56,005 bases of DNA from Streptomyces hainanensis (GTDB taxonomy: Bacteria > Actinomycetota > Actinomycetes > Streptomycetales > Streptomycetaceae): contig NZ_SMKI01000002.1 in NCBI RefSeq assembly GCF_004348415.1, positions 1 through 56,005 on the forward strand. The letters run 5' to 3'. Below are positions 28,918 through 36,893 of this stretch, piece by piece (within the stretch, counting starts at the first letter, position 1; every line of letters starts with the position of its first letter). Below the pieces are notes generated by a model, which did no database searches, had not been told where the DNA came from, and worked only from the letters and a program-made list of their open reading frames with translations. The position numbers were made by a program, and so were the translations under genes.

Positions 28918-31100
28918 GCCGCGGACTCCTTGCCGTCTCGGGCCGGTTGGGCCCCTTGGGCCGGTTGGGCTTGTTGGGCTCCTTGGGCCTGTTGGGCCTG
29001 GATCGCGGTGATCGCCACCGTGTTGACGATGTCCTGCACCAGCGCGCCGCGCGACAGGTCGTTCACCGGCTTGCGCAGCCCCTGGAGCACCGGGCCGACC
29101 GCCACCGCGCCCGCCGAACGCTGCACCGCCTTGTAGGTGTTGTTGCCGGTGTTGAGATCCGGGAAGACGAGCACGGTGGCCTGGCCGGCCACCGGCGAGC
29201 CCGGCAGCTTGGCCGCCGCCACGATGGGCTCGACCGCCGCGTCGTACTGGATCGGGCCCTCCACCAGCAGGTCGGGCCGCAGCCGCCGCACCAGCCCGGT
29301 GGCCTCCCGCACCTTGTCCACGTCCGCGCCGGACCCCGAGGTGCCCGTCGAGTACGACAGCATCGCGATCCGCGGCGTCACCCCGAACCCGGCCGCGGTG
29401 GCCGCCGACTGGATGGCTATGTCGGCCAGTTGGGTCGCGTCCGGGTCCGGGTTGACCGCGCAGTCGCCGTAGACCAGCACCCGGTCGGCCAGGCACATGA
29501 AGAACACCGAGGAGACGATGGACGCGTCCGGCTTGGTCTTGATCACCTCGAACGCCGGGCGGATCGTCGCCGCCGTGGAGTGCGCGGCGCCGGACACCAT
29601 GCCGTCGGCCAGCCCCTCCTCGACCATCAGCGTGCCGAAGTAGGAGACGTCCGCCACCACGTCGTGCGCCAGCTCGTAGGAGACGCCGCGGTGGGCGCGG
29701 AGCCTGGCGTAGCGCTCGGCGAACCGCTCGCGCAGCGGCGACGTCTCCGGGTCGACCACCCGGGCGCTCGGCACCGGTCCCGCGGCGTCCGCCGGCTCGT
29801 CCGGATCGAGCAGCCGCACGTCGAGGCCGAGGTCGGCGACCCGCTTGCGCACCGCGGCCACCGGGCCGAGCAGCGTGAGGTCGCACACGTTGCGGCGCAG
29901 CAGCACCTCGGCGGCGCGCAGCACCCGCTCCTCGGTGCCCTCGGGCAGCACCACGTGCCGCCGGTCCACCCGGGACCGCTCGATCAGCTCGTGCTCGAAC
30001 ATCATCGGGGTCACCCGGTCGCTCCTGCCGACCGAGAGGTGCCGGGTGAGGGCCGAGGTGTCCACGTGCGCCTCGAACAGGCCGAGCGCGATCTCCGCCT
30101 TGCGGGGGGTGGCCGCGGTCAGCTTGCCCTCAAGACCGGAGAGCGAGGTCGCCGTGGAGAACGAGTCGCCCGGCACGGAGAGCACCGGGATGCCCGGCGC
30201 GAGCCGCTCGGCGAGCGCCATGGTGCGCGCGCCGGGGCGTTCGCCCAGGGTCAGCAGGAGGCCGGCGATGCGGGGCGCCCCGGCCGAGTGCGCGGCCAGC
30301 GCGCCCACCACCAGGTCCTCGCGGTCCCCCGGCATGATCACCAGGCAGCCCTCGGTGAGCGCGGCCAGGAACGTCGGCAGCATCGCGCCGCCGAAGACGA
30401 AGCCGCGCACGTCCCTGGCGAGCCCCGTCGGGTCGCCGAGCAGCGGCTCGGCGCCCAGCGCGGCCGCCACCTGGTTCACCGTGGGCGCGGAGAGCGCCGG
30501 GTCCTCGGGCAGCACGTAGACGGGCACCGGCAGGCCGCCGGCGCCGAGGTCGCGGGCCGCCCGCACCGCCTCGTCGTCCCGCACCCGGTTGGCGACCATG
30601 GCGAGCACGTCGCAGCCGAGCGAGGCGAAGGCGTGGTGCGCGTTGCGGACCTCGGCGGTGATCGACTCGGCGCTCTGCCCGGTGCCGGCGACCACCGGCA
30701 GCAGGGCGGCGCCGAACTCGTTGGCCAGCCGGGCGTTGAGCGCCAGCTCGGCCGGCAACTGGGTGTCGGCGTAGTCGCTGCCGAGGACCAGCACCACCTC
30801 GTAGGCGCGGGCCACCGCGTGGAAGCGGTCGACCAGGCGGGTGACCAGCTCGTCGGTGCCGCGCTCGGCCTGGAGCGCGGCGGCCTCCCGATAGCTCATG
30901 CCGCGCGCCTCGTCGGCCCGCTGGGAGAGCCGGTAGCGGCCCTTCAGCAGCCCGAAGACGGGGTCGGGCGCGTCGTGGTCCAGCGGCCGGAAGAGGCCGA
31001 CCCGGTCCACCTGCCGGGTCAGCATCTCCATGACGCCCAGCTCGATCACCTGCCGGCCATCTCCCCGACCGATACCGGTCACGTACACACTGCGCGTCAC
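28914..31100 (-). CDS. pta: Phosphate acetyltransferase (long form)
   Basis: The 728-aa protein is a long-form Pta. The N-terminal P-loop-like domain starts 'SVYVTGIGRGDGRQVIELG', a central DRTGG-type regulatory domain includes 'NAHHAFASLGCDVLAMVANR', and the catalytic C-terminal domain contains 'VVLPEGTEERVLRAAEVLL', 'GLADGMVSGAAHSTAATIR' and 'STGTSGSGADVDKVR'. It converts acetyl-CoA + Pi to acetyl phosphate + CoA for AckA. The start is GTG at 31100, just before the domain. After the normal end ('DIVNTVAITAIQ') comes an odd tail of about 25 residues of Gln/Ala/Gly/Pro repeats, encoded by TTGGGC-type repeats at 28945-28999. The tail is probably disordered. Confidence 0.95.
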   Translation of the reverse strand: MTRSVYVTGIGRGDGRQVIELGVMEMLTRQVDRVGLFRPLDHDAPDPVFGLLKGRYRLSQRADEARGMSYREAAALQAERGTDELVTRLVDRFHAVARAYEVVLVLGSDYADTQLPAELALNARLANEFGAALLPVVAGTGQSAESITAEVRNAHHAFASLGCDVLAMVANRVRDDEAVRAARDLGAGGLPVPVYVLPEDPALSAPTVNQVAAALGAEPLLGDPTGLARDVRGFVFGGAMLPTFLAALTEGCLVIMPGDREDLVVGALAAHSAGAPRIAGLLLTLGERPGARTMALAERLAPGIPVLSVPGDSFSTATSLSGLEGKLTAATPRKAEIALGLFEAHVDTSALTRHLSVGRSDRVTPMMFEHELIERSRVDRRHVVLPEGTEERVLRAAEVLLRRNVCDLTLLGPVAAVRKRVADLGLDVRLLDPDEPADAAGPVPSARVVDPETSPLRERFAERYARLRAHRGVSYELAHDVVADVSYFGTLMVEEGLADGMVSGAAHSTAATIRPAFEVIKTKPDASIVSSVFFMCLADRVLVYGDCAVNPDPDATQLADIAIQSAATAAGFGVTPRIAMLSYSTGTSGSGADVDKVREATGLVRRLRPDLLVEGPIQYDAAVEPIVAAAKLPGSPVAGQATVLVFPDLNTGNNTYKAVQRSAGAVAVGPVLQGLRKPVNDLSRGALVQDIVNTVAITAIQAQQAQGAQQAQPAQGAQPARDGKESAA

Positions 31101-31350
31101 AGCAGCCGTCCCTGTCGCTTTGTATGGTCCCCCTCTGGCGCCGTAGCTCAAGGTGCGGGCAGCATGCCCGCGTGGGCCTTTCTCCCGACCGTACCCGGGG
31201 GCCGGGAGGGGGCGCGCGGTGGGGCCCGAGCGCCTTGCCGAGGTGCTCCGGGCCCGTGAAACAATTCCAATCGTCCGTGTCGCGCCCGAGTCGTCCCGGT
31301 GCCATCGGGCAAACGCACCAACGTCCAACCGAGCAGGAGAACGCCCCATC

Positions 31351-32376
31351 ATGCGTATCGGAGTACTGACCGCGGGCGGTGACTGCCCCGGCCTCAACGC
31401 CGTGATCAGGTCGGTCGTGCATCGCGCGGTGGTGGACCGCGGCGACTCGGTGATCGGCTTCGAGGACGGCTTCAAGGGCCTGCTCGACGGCCGCTACCGC
31501 GAACTCGACATCGACTCCGTCAGCGGCATTCTGGCCCGCGGCGGCACCATCCTCGGGTCGAGCCGCCTGGAGCGGGCCCGGCTGCGGGAGGCGTGCGACA
31601 ACGCCGAGGCCTTCCGCCACAAGCTCAGCCTGGACGCGCTGATCCCCATCGGCGGCGAGGGCACCCTGACCGCGGCCCGGATGCTCGCGGACGCGGGCAT
31701 CCCGGTGGTCGGCGTCCCCAAGACCATCGACAACGACATCTCCGCCACCGACCGCACCTTCGGCTTCGACACCGCCGTCGGCGTCGCCACCGAGGCCATC
31801 GACCGGCTCAAGACCACCGCCGAGTCGCACCAGCGCGTCATGGTCGTCGAGGTCATGGGCCGGCACGCGGGCTGGATCGCGCTGGAGGCCGGCATGGCCG
31901 GCGGCGCGCACGGCATCTGCATCCCGGAGCGGCCCTTCCAGGTGGACGACCTCTGCAAGATGGTCGAGGAGCGGTTCGACCGCGGCAAGAAGTTCGCGGT
32001 GATCTGCGTCGCCGAGGGCGCCCGCCCGGCCGAGGGCTCCATGCCGTACGAGCGCGGCGAGATCGACCCCTACGGCCACGAGCGGTTCGCCGGCATCGGC
32101 AACCGGCTGGCCGCCGAGCTGGAGAACCGGCTCGGCAAGGAGGCCAGGCCCGTCATCCTGGGCCACATCCAGCGCGGCGGCACCCCCACCGCCTACGACC
32201 GCGTCCTGGCCACCCGCTTCGGCTGGCACGCGGTGGAGGCCGCGCACCGCGGCGAGTTCGGCATGATGACGGCGCTGCGCGGCACGGAGATCGTGATGAC
32301 GCCGCTGGCCAACGCGACGATGGAACTGAAGCGGGTGCCGCAGTACCGGATGGACGAGACCGAGGCCGTGTTCTAG
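31351..32376 (+). CDS. pfkA: 6-phosphofructokinase
   Basis: The 341-aa enzyme phosphorylates fructose-6-phosphate. It shows 'IGVLTAGGDCPGLNAVIRS' at the start, 'GSSRLERARL', 'LIPIGGEGTLTAARMLAD', 'VVGVPKTIDNDISATDRTFG' (catalytic Asp; T-I-D-N-D), 'VEVMGRHAGWIAL' and 'GHIQRGGTPTAYDR'. The Gly-Gly-Glu-Gly and 'PKTIDND' pattern with Lys is typical of actinomycete PfkA proteins of the PPi/ATP mixed clade; S. coelicolor homologues use ATP. It is divergent from pta across 250 bp that must hold both promoters. The ATG at 31351 is preceded by AGGAG. Confidence 0.96.
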   Translation: MRIGVLTAGGDCPGLNAVIRSVVHRAVVDRGDSVIGFEDGFKGLLDGRYRELDIDSVSGILARGGTILGSSRLERARLREACDNAEAFRHKLSLDALIPIGGEGTLTAARMLADAGIPVVGVPKTIDNDISATDRTFGFDTAVGVATEAIDRLKTTAESHQRVMVVEVMGRHAGWIALEAGMAGGAHGICIPERPFQVDDLCKMVEERFDRGKKFAVICVAEGARPAEGSMPYERGEIDPYGHERFAGIGNRLAAELENRLGKEARPVILGHIQRGGTPTAYDRVLATRFGWHAVEAAHRGEFGMMTALRGTEIVMTPLANATMELKRVPQYRMDETEAVF

Positions 32377-32480
32377 GCCGCCGCGTTCTTGGCGAACGGC
32401 CTTGCCCGACGCGACTCGCCCTGCCGGGCCGGGCGCCCGGCCCCGAGCCTGGCGGCTCGGCGGGCCCCACCCGGTGCGGT

Positions 32481-32553
32481 GGCCCTTCGGGCCGGGCCGG
32501 TGTGGTTTCCGGCATCGGCTGCTCGGCCCGTCGCCGACGGCCCTTCGGGCCGT
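32481..32553 (+). repeat. Two GGCCC-TTCG-GGCC hairpins downstream of pfkA
   Basis: GGCCCTTCGGGCC occurs at 32481-32493 and, extended to ACGGCCCTTCGGGCCGT, at 32537-32553. In RNA each forms a stem capped by the very stable cUUCGg tetraloop. Another TTCGGGC motif follows near 32613. Lying 105-180 nt after the pfkA stop, they may terminate or stabilise the pfkA transcript. Confidence 0.5.
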
Positions 32554-32719
32554 GGCGAGCCGAAAGGTGGCCAGCGGCTCCGAGCATGGGCTGCCCCGCG
32601 CGCCGGCCTGCCTTCGGGCCATGGGCCCGGTCCGGCGTGGATGGATGCGGTAGTTCAGTGGGCCGTTGCCCCGGGTCGAGGCCGCCCTTTCGGCGCGGCG
32701 GTCCGCATCCGTCGGCGCG

Positions 32720-32893
32720 GCGTCGGCCAACCGGCGGGCCGATGGTCCTTGGGCCGGAGCCGGGTGGGCCAATGGGCCACGGGCCGGCCCCCTGGGCGGC
32801 CGAAGCCGGGCCGTTCGGCGAGGCGTCGGCCATCCGGCGGGTGATCGTCGCCGGGGCAGAGCCGGGTGGGTCGACGGGCTACGGGCCCGGCCC
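32720..32893. repeat. 71-bp imperfect direct repeat (two copies)
   Basis: The block 32720-32790 recurs at 32823-32893. Both begin GCGTCGGCCA, share an AGCCGGGTGGG core, and end in an ACGGGCC(C)GGCCC run, with scattered substitutions between. It sits in the non-coding region after pfkA and resembles the neighbouring tandem array in composition. Confidence 0.6.
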
Positions 32894-32979
32894 GGCGGAG
32901 TGACGCGGCCGGCAGGGCTCGTCGGGCGCCGGGGCTCCCGTACGTACGGGCCGGGTGGCGCCGCCGTTAGGTGGCCTAA

Positions 32980-33275
32980 GGCCCTCGGGTCGAGGTGTGG
33001 TGGGTTCCCTGGGCCGGAGGCCCGGACCTGGGTACGGCGCGGGTCCTTTGTCCGTGTGGGCTGGGTGGTGCCGGCCGTCTGGTGGTCGATGGCCCTCCGG
33101 GGCGGGGTTTGGTGGGTCCCGGGCCGTAGGCCCGGACCTGGGTACGGCGCCGGTCCTTCCTACGTGCCGGCTGGGCGGCGACGGCCCTCGGGGCGGGGTT
33201 CGGCGGGACCCGGGCCGGAGGCCCGGGCCGAGTGGGCCGTCCGGTCGGGCGCGAGCCCCCGGCTGGGCCGGGTGG
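32980..33275. repeat. Degenerate tandem repeat array, units about 92-111 bp
   Basis: Units start with GGCCCTC at 32980, 33091 and 33183; a partial unit precedes at about 32909. Units 1 and 2 share the identical 23-bp core AGGCCCGGACCTGGGTACGG plus CGC (33018-33040 and 33128-33150, 110 bp apart); unit 3 keeps only its first part. No reading frame is preserved between units because their lengths are not equal modulo 3. Confidence 0.65.
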
Positions 33276-33455
33276 CGCGGCCGCAGGCCCGTCTCCCGGG
33301 CGCCCGGGAGACGGCCACGCCGGGGGCGCGTTCGAGGGCCGTTGGGACCCCGACGCGCGATCCGGGAAACCCCCGGAGGGTGGGGTTGGCACCAGTGGGA
33401 AGCGGGAGGCAGGCGCCAGTGAGGCCGGTGGCGCGGGCCGCATAACGTGGCCCGC

Positions 33456-35036
33456 ATGGCAACTCACAGTTGGTTACGACGTGCCGCCGTCTCGGCCGCC
33501 GTGTTGGGTGCGTGTCTCGTGGCGGCGCCCGCGGCGCCCGCGGCGCCCGCGGCGCCCGCGGCGCCCGCGGCGCCGGCGGTGGGCGCCGACCGCGCCGACC
33601 GCGGCGACCCGCTCCGGCAGTACTACGGGCAGGACCTCGACTGGCACGGCTGCGCGCTCGGGCCCGACGACGTGACCGGGCGGGAGCTCGACGACGCGGG
33701 GGCCGGTTGCGCGGAGCTCACCGTGCCGCTCGACTACGCCGCGCCGCGCGGCAGGACCATCACCGTCGCGCTGTCCCGGCTCCCCGCCACCGACCGCGAG
33801 CACCGCGTCGGCGCGCTGTTCCTCAACGACGGGGGTCCCGGCGGGGCGGGCCTCGACATGCCGCTCCGCATCGCCGCCGACCTGGGGGACGTCGCCGAGC
33901 GCTTCGACCTGATCGGCATGGACCCGCGGTTCGTCGGCCGTTCCACGCCGCTCGACTGCGGCTGGGACATCGGCACCGGCCTCTACTCCGCGGGCCCCGA
34001 CCGGGCCTCGTTCGCCCGGGCCGCCGCCCGCGCCCACGACCTGGCCGGGCGGTGCCGGCGGACCAACGGCGACGTGCTGCCGTACGTCACCACCCGCAAC
34101 ACCGCCCGCGACATGGACGTGCTGCGCGGCGCCCTGGGCGAGGACCGGATCTCCTACCTCGGCTACTCCTACGGCTCCTACCTCGGCGAGGTCTACACCA
34201 CGCTCTTCCCCGGCCGGACCGACCGGATGGTGCTGGACGGCGTGATAGACCCGGCGCGCTACCGGCAGACGCTGCTCCAGGACTCGGAGGTCGCCAACGA
34301 GCGCGCGCTGCGCGGCTGGGCGGCGTGGGCGGCCGAGCGGGACGACATCTACGGCCTGGGCGGCAGCCGGGAGGCGGTGCTGGCCACCGTGGACCGGATC
34401 GACGCCGCCGCGGCCGAGGCGCCGGTGCGGGTGGGGGAGTACCGGCTCGACGCGCACCTGCTGCCGATCATCCTGATCAGCGGTCTCGGCAGCGACCTGG
34501 ACGGGCCGCGGGCCTCGCTCGCCGAGACCGTGGCGCTGCTGGCGCGCGTCGTCGAGGGGGAGGCGGCCGAGCCCACCCCGGCGCAGGCGGAGCAACTGGC
34601 GTTCCTGACCACCGAGGTCGGCTCGCGGTACGCGAGCGCGCAGCTGGCGATCCTCTGCGGGGACGTCGCCGAGCGGCGCGGCCTCGGCACCTACTGGCGG
34701 GACATCGAGGCCGGCAGGAGCACGAACCCGTTCGCCGCGCCCGTCGTCTCCAACGTCAACGCCTGCGAGTTCTGGAGCCGCCCGGCCGAGGCGCCGACGG
34801 TGGTGGGCGGCGACGTGCCGGCGCTGCTGGTGGCCGCCACCGGTGACCCCCGCACGACGTACTCGGGGACCGAGGCGGTGCGCGAGCTGTGGCCGTCCTC
34901 CCGGCTCGTCACCCTGGACGGCGCCGCCCACCACGGCGTCTACGGCGAGTACGGCAGCGCCTGCGTGGACGAGCGGGTCAACGCCTACCTGGCCAGCGGG
35001 CGGCTGCCGGCCGCCGACGTGACCTGCCTGCCATAG
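33456..35036 (+). CDS. Secreted alpha/beta-hydrolase, tripeptidyl-aminopeptidase-like
   Basis: The 526-aa protein begins with a signal peptide ('RAAVSAAVLGACLVAAPA') that runs into a perfect Ala-Ala-Pro repeat encoded by a 9-bp tandem repeat (about 33523-33573). The hydrolase fold has the oxyanion segment 'LFLNDGGPGGAGLDM', nucleophile elbow 'YLGYSYGSYLGEVY' (G-Y-S-Y-G), acid region 'LLVAATGDPRTTY' and catalytic His in 'LDGAAHHGVY'. This matches the streptomycete Slp/tripeptidyl aminopeptidase family (abhydrolase_1 plus TAP C-terminal domain), which trims tripeptides outside the cell. The ATG at 33456 is preferred over the GTG 9 nt upstream. Confidence 0.9.
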   Translation: MATHSWLRRAAVSAAVLGACLVAAPAAPAAPAAPAAPAAPAVGADRADRGDPLRQYYGQDLDWHGCALGPDDVTGRELDDAGAGCAELTVPLDYAAPRGRTITVALSRLPATDREHRVGALFLNDGGPGGAGLDMPLRIAADLGDVAERFDLIGMDPRFVGRSTPLDCGWDIGTGLYSAGPDRASFARAAARAHDLAGRCRRTNGDVLPYVTTRNTARDMDVLRGALGEDRISYLGYSYGSYLGEVYTTLFPGRTDRMVLDGVIDPARYRQTLLQDSEVANERALRGWAAWAAERDDIYGLGGSREAVLATVDRIDAAAAEAPVRVGEYRLDAHLLPIILISGLGSDLDGPRASLAETVALLARVVEGEAAEPTPAQAEQLAFLTTEVGSRYASAQLAILCGDVAERRGLGTYWRDIEAGRSTNPFAAPVVSNVNACEFWSRPAEAPTVVGGDVPALLVAATGDPRTTYSGTEAVRELWPSSRLVTLDGAAHHGVYGEYGSACVDERVNAYLASGRLPAADVTCLP

Positions 35037-35154
35037 GGGCGTAGCGAGGACCTGTCGTCCGCCGTGCGGCGCTGACAGCCCGGTGTGCGGGGTCTGACAG
35101 CGCCGCCCGGCAGCCTCGGTCGTGTCATCGAAGGACGAACAGGAGGGAGGCGTC

Positions 35155-36135
35155 GTGACTTACGCCTTTCGGACCGAGGGGTTGGTCAAGCGCTTCGGCG
35201 CGACCACGGCGCTGGCGGGGGTCGATCTGGCCGCCCGGCCGGGCACGGTGCTCGGGGTGCTGGGGCCGAACGGCGCCGGCAAGACGACGGCGGTGCGGAT
35301 ACTCGCGACGCTGCTTCGGCCCGACGGGGGGCGGGCCGAGGTGGCGGGCCACGACGTGGTGCGGCAGGCCGAGGAGGTGCGTCGGCGGATCGGGCTCACC
35401 GGTCAGTACGCCTCGGTGGACGAGGACCTGACCGGCACCGAGAACCTGGTGATGATCGGCCGGCTGCTCGACCTGCCCCGCGCCGAGGCCAGGGCCAGGG
35501 CGGCCGAACTGCTGGAGCGGTTCGACCTCACCGAGGCCGCCGGGCGGCGGGCCCGCACCTACTCCGGCGGTATGCGCCGCCGGCTCGACCTGGCGGCCAG
35601 CCTCGTCGCCAGGCCCGAGGTCGTCTACCTCGACGAGCCCACCACCGGCCTCGACCCCGCCAAGCGGGACGACGTCTGGGCGCTGGTCCGGCAGCAGGTG
35701 TCGCAGGGCGTCACGGTGCTGCTGACCACCCAGTACCTGGAGGAGGCCGACGCCCTCGCCGACGACATCGCCGTCATCGACCGCGGCGCCGTCATCGCCC
35801 ACGGCACCCCGCACGAGCTGAAGGGCGTGGTCGGCGGACAGACCCTCCGGGTGCGGCCGCTCGACCCGGCCAGGCTGCCCGAGGTGGCGACCCTGCTGGA
35901 GCGGATCGCCGGTCAGCGCCCCGACTCGCCGGGACGCGGGATGCTGGGCGTCCCGGTGGACGGCGACGCGGCGCTGGCCCCGGTGGTGGCCGCGCTCGCC
36001 GAACGGGGCATCGCGGTCACCGAGTTGTCGCTCCGGCTGCCCAGCCTGGACGAGGTCTTCCACACCCTCACCGGCGGCCGGTCGCGCACGGGCGAGCCGG
36101 TGGCCGAGCAGGACCGGGAGGGGGCGGCCGCATGA
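35155..36135 (+). CDS. DrrA-type ABC exporter ATPase
   Basis: The 326-aa ATPase has Walker A 'GPNGAGKTT' (37-45), Q-loop Gln84, signature 'YSGGM' (136-140), Walker B 'VVYLDEPTTGLDP' (156-168) and 'TTQYLEEAD' (192-200), where Gln replaces the usual switch His, as is common in DrrA proteins. The C-terminal DUF4162-type domain includes 'LSLRLPSLDEVFHTLTG'. It drives export of drugs or lipophilic metabolites with the permease encoded next. GTG at 35155 is chosen because AGGAGGGAGG lies 5 nt upstream. Its stop overlaps the permease ATG. Confidence 0.92.
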   Translation: MTYAFRTEGLVKRFGATTALAGVDLAARPGTVLGVLGPNGAGKTTAVRILATLLRPDGGRAEVAGHDVVRQAEEVRRRIGLTGQYASVDEDLTGTENLVMIGRLLDLPRAEARARAAELLERFDLTEAAGRRARTYSGGMRRRLDLAASLVARPEVVYLDEPTTGLDPAKRDDVWALVRQQVSQGVTVLLTTQYLEEADALADDIAVIDRGAVIAHGTPHELKGVVGGQTLRVRPLDPARLPEVATLLERIAGQRPDSPGRGMLGVPVDGDAALAPVVAALAERGIAVTELSLRLPSLDEVFHTLTGGRSRTGEPVAEQDREGAAA

Positions 36136-36893
36136 GCACCCGCGTTCTCGCGCACAGCGCGACGCTGGCCTGGCGCAGCCTGGTCAAGATGGTCCGCACC
36201 CCGGAGCAGCTGGTCGACGTGACGATGCAGCCGGTGATCTTCGTGGTGATGTTCGTGTACCTCCTCGGCGGCGCCATCTCCGGATCGACCAGCGAGTACC
36301 TGACGTTCCTCCTGCCGGCGATCATGGTGCAGACGGTGGTCTTCGCCACGGTCCCCACCGGGGTCAACCTCAACACCGACATCAGGAAGGGCGTCTTCGA
36401 CCGCTTCCGCAGCCTTCCGATCGCCCGCTCGGCGCCGCTGCTCGGCGCGGTGCTCGGCGACATGGTCAGGTTCGTGGTCTGCGTCGTCGTGCTGCTCGGC
36501 TTCGGCTACGCGCTCGGCTTCCGGATCGGCACCGACCCGCTGTCCGCGTTCGCGGCCTGCCTGTTGATGATGCTGTTCGCGTTCTCGCTGATCTGGGTCT
36601 CGGTGCTGCTCGGGCTGACGGCCAGGGAGCCGGGCAGCGTGCAGGGGATCATGTTCCTCGCGATGTTCCCGCTCACCTTCGGCACCAACATGATCTCGCC
36701 CACCGGGACCATGCCCGGCTGGCTCCAGTGGTGGGTCGAGGTCAACCCGGTGACGGACGTGATGGCGGCGGCCCGCGGCCTGCTGACCTCAGGCCCCGTC
36801 GCCGGGCCGGTCATCAGCACGCTGCTGTGGTCGGCCGGCCTGTTCGCGGTGTTCTTCCCCCTGGCCGTCCGGGCCTACCGCCGCAGCGCGTAG
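36132..36893 (+). CDS. DrrB-type ABC exporter permease
   Basis: The 253-aa ABC-2 permease has six predicted helices, e.g. 'QPVIFVVMFVYLLGGAI', 'FLLPAIMVQTVVFATV', 'FVVCVVVLLGFGYALGF' and 'LLWSAGLFAVFFPLAV'. Family motifs 'DIRKGVFDRFRSLPIARSA' and 'VNPVTDVMAAARGLL' are present. It forms the membrane channel for the DrrA-like ATPase. The substrate is unknown; no biosynthetic genes flank it. Its last 105 bp overlap the 3' end of the convergent AfsR-like gene. Confidence 0.92.
   Translation: MSTRVLAHSATLAWRSLVKMVRTPEQLVDVTMQPVIFVVMFVYLLGGAISGSTSEYLTFLLPAIMVQTVVFATVPTGVNLNTDIRKGVFDRFRSLPIARSAPLLGAVLGDMVRFVVCVVVLLGFGYALGFRIGTDPLSAFAACLLMMLFAFSLIWVSVLLGLTAREPGSVQGIMFLAMFPLTFGTNMISPTGTMPGWLQWWVEVNPVTDVMAAARGLLTSGPVAGPVISTLLWSAGLFAVFFPLAVRAYRRSA

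Larger units (their letters stand above)
32377..33455. other. 1.08-kb repetitive GC-rich intergenic region
   Basis: No credible gene was found. All six frames stay open for long stretches simply because the DNA is nearly free of A/T, and the conceptual proteins are Pro/Arg/Gly/Ala mixtures. The region holds UUCG-type hairpins just after pfkA, a duplicated 71-bp block and a degenerate tandem array. It separates pfkA from the exported hydrolase and should include the latter's promoter. Confidence 0.6.

Noticed and set aside
33018-33150. A possible CRISPR array in the tandem repeats.
   Set aside because: The units are long, degenerate and few, with no uniform short repeats or unique spacers, and no cas genes are present.
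32389-33457. Overlapping frames of 60-260 codons in all phases after pfkA.
   Set aside because: The region is repetitive and lacks stop codons because of base composition. The products are low-complexity, and repeat units are not multiples of three apart.
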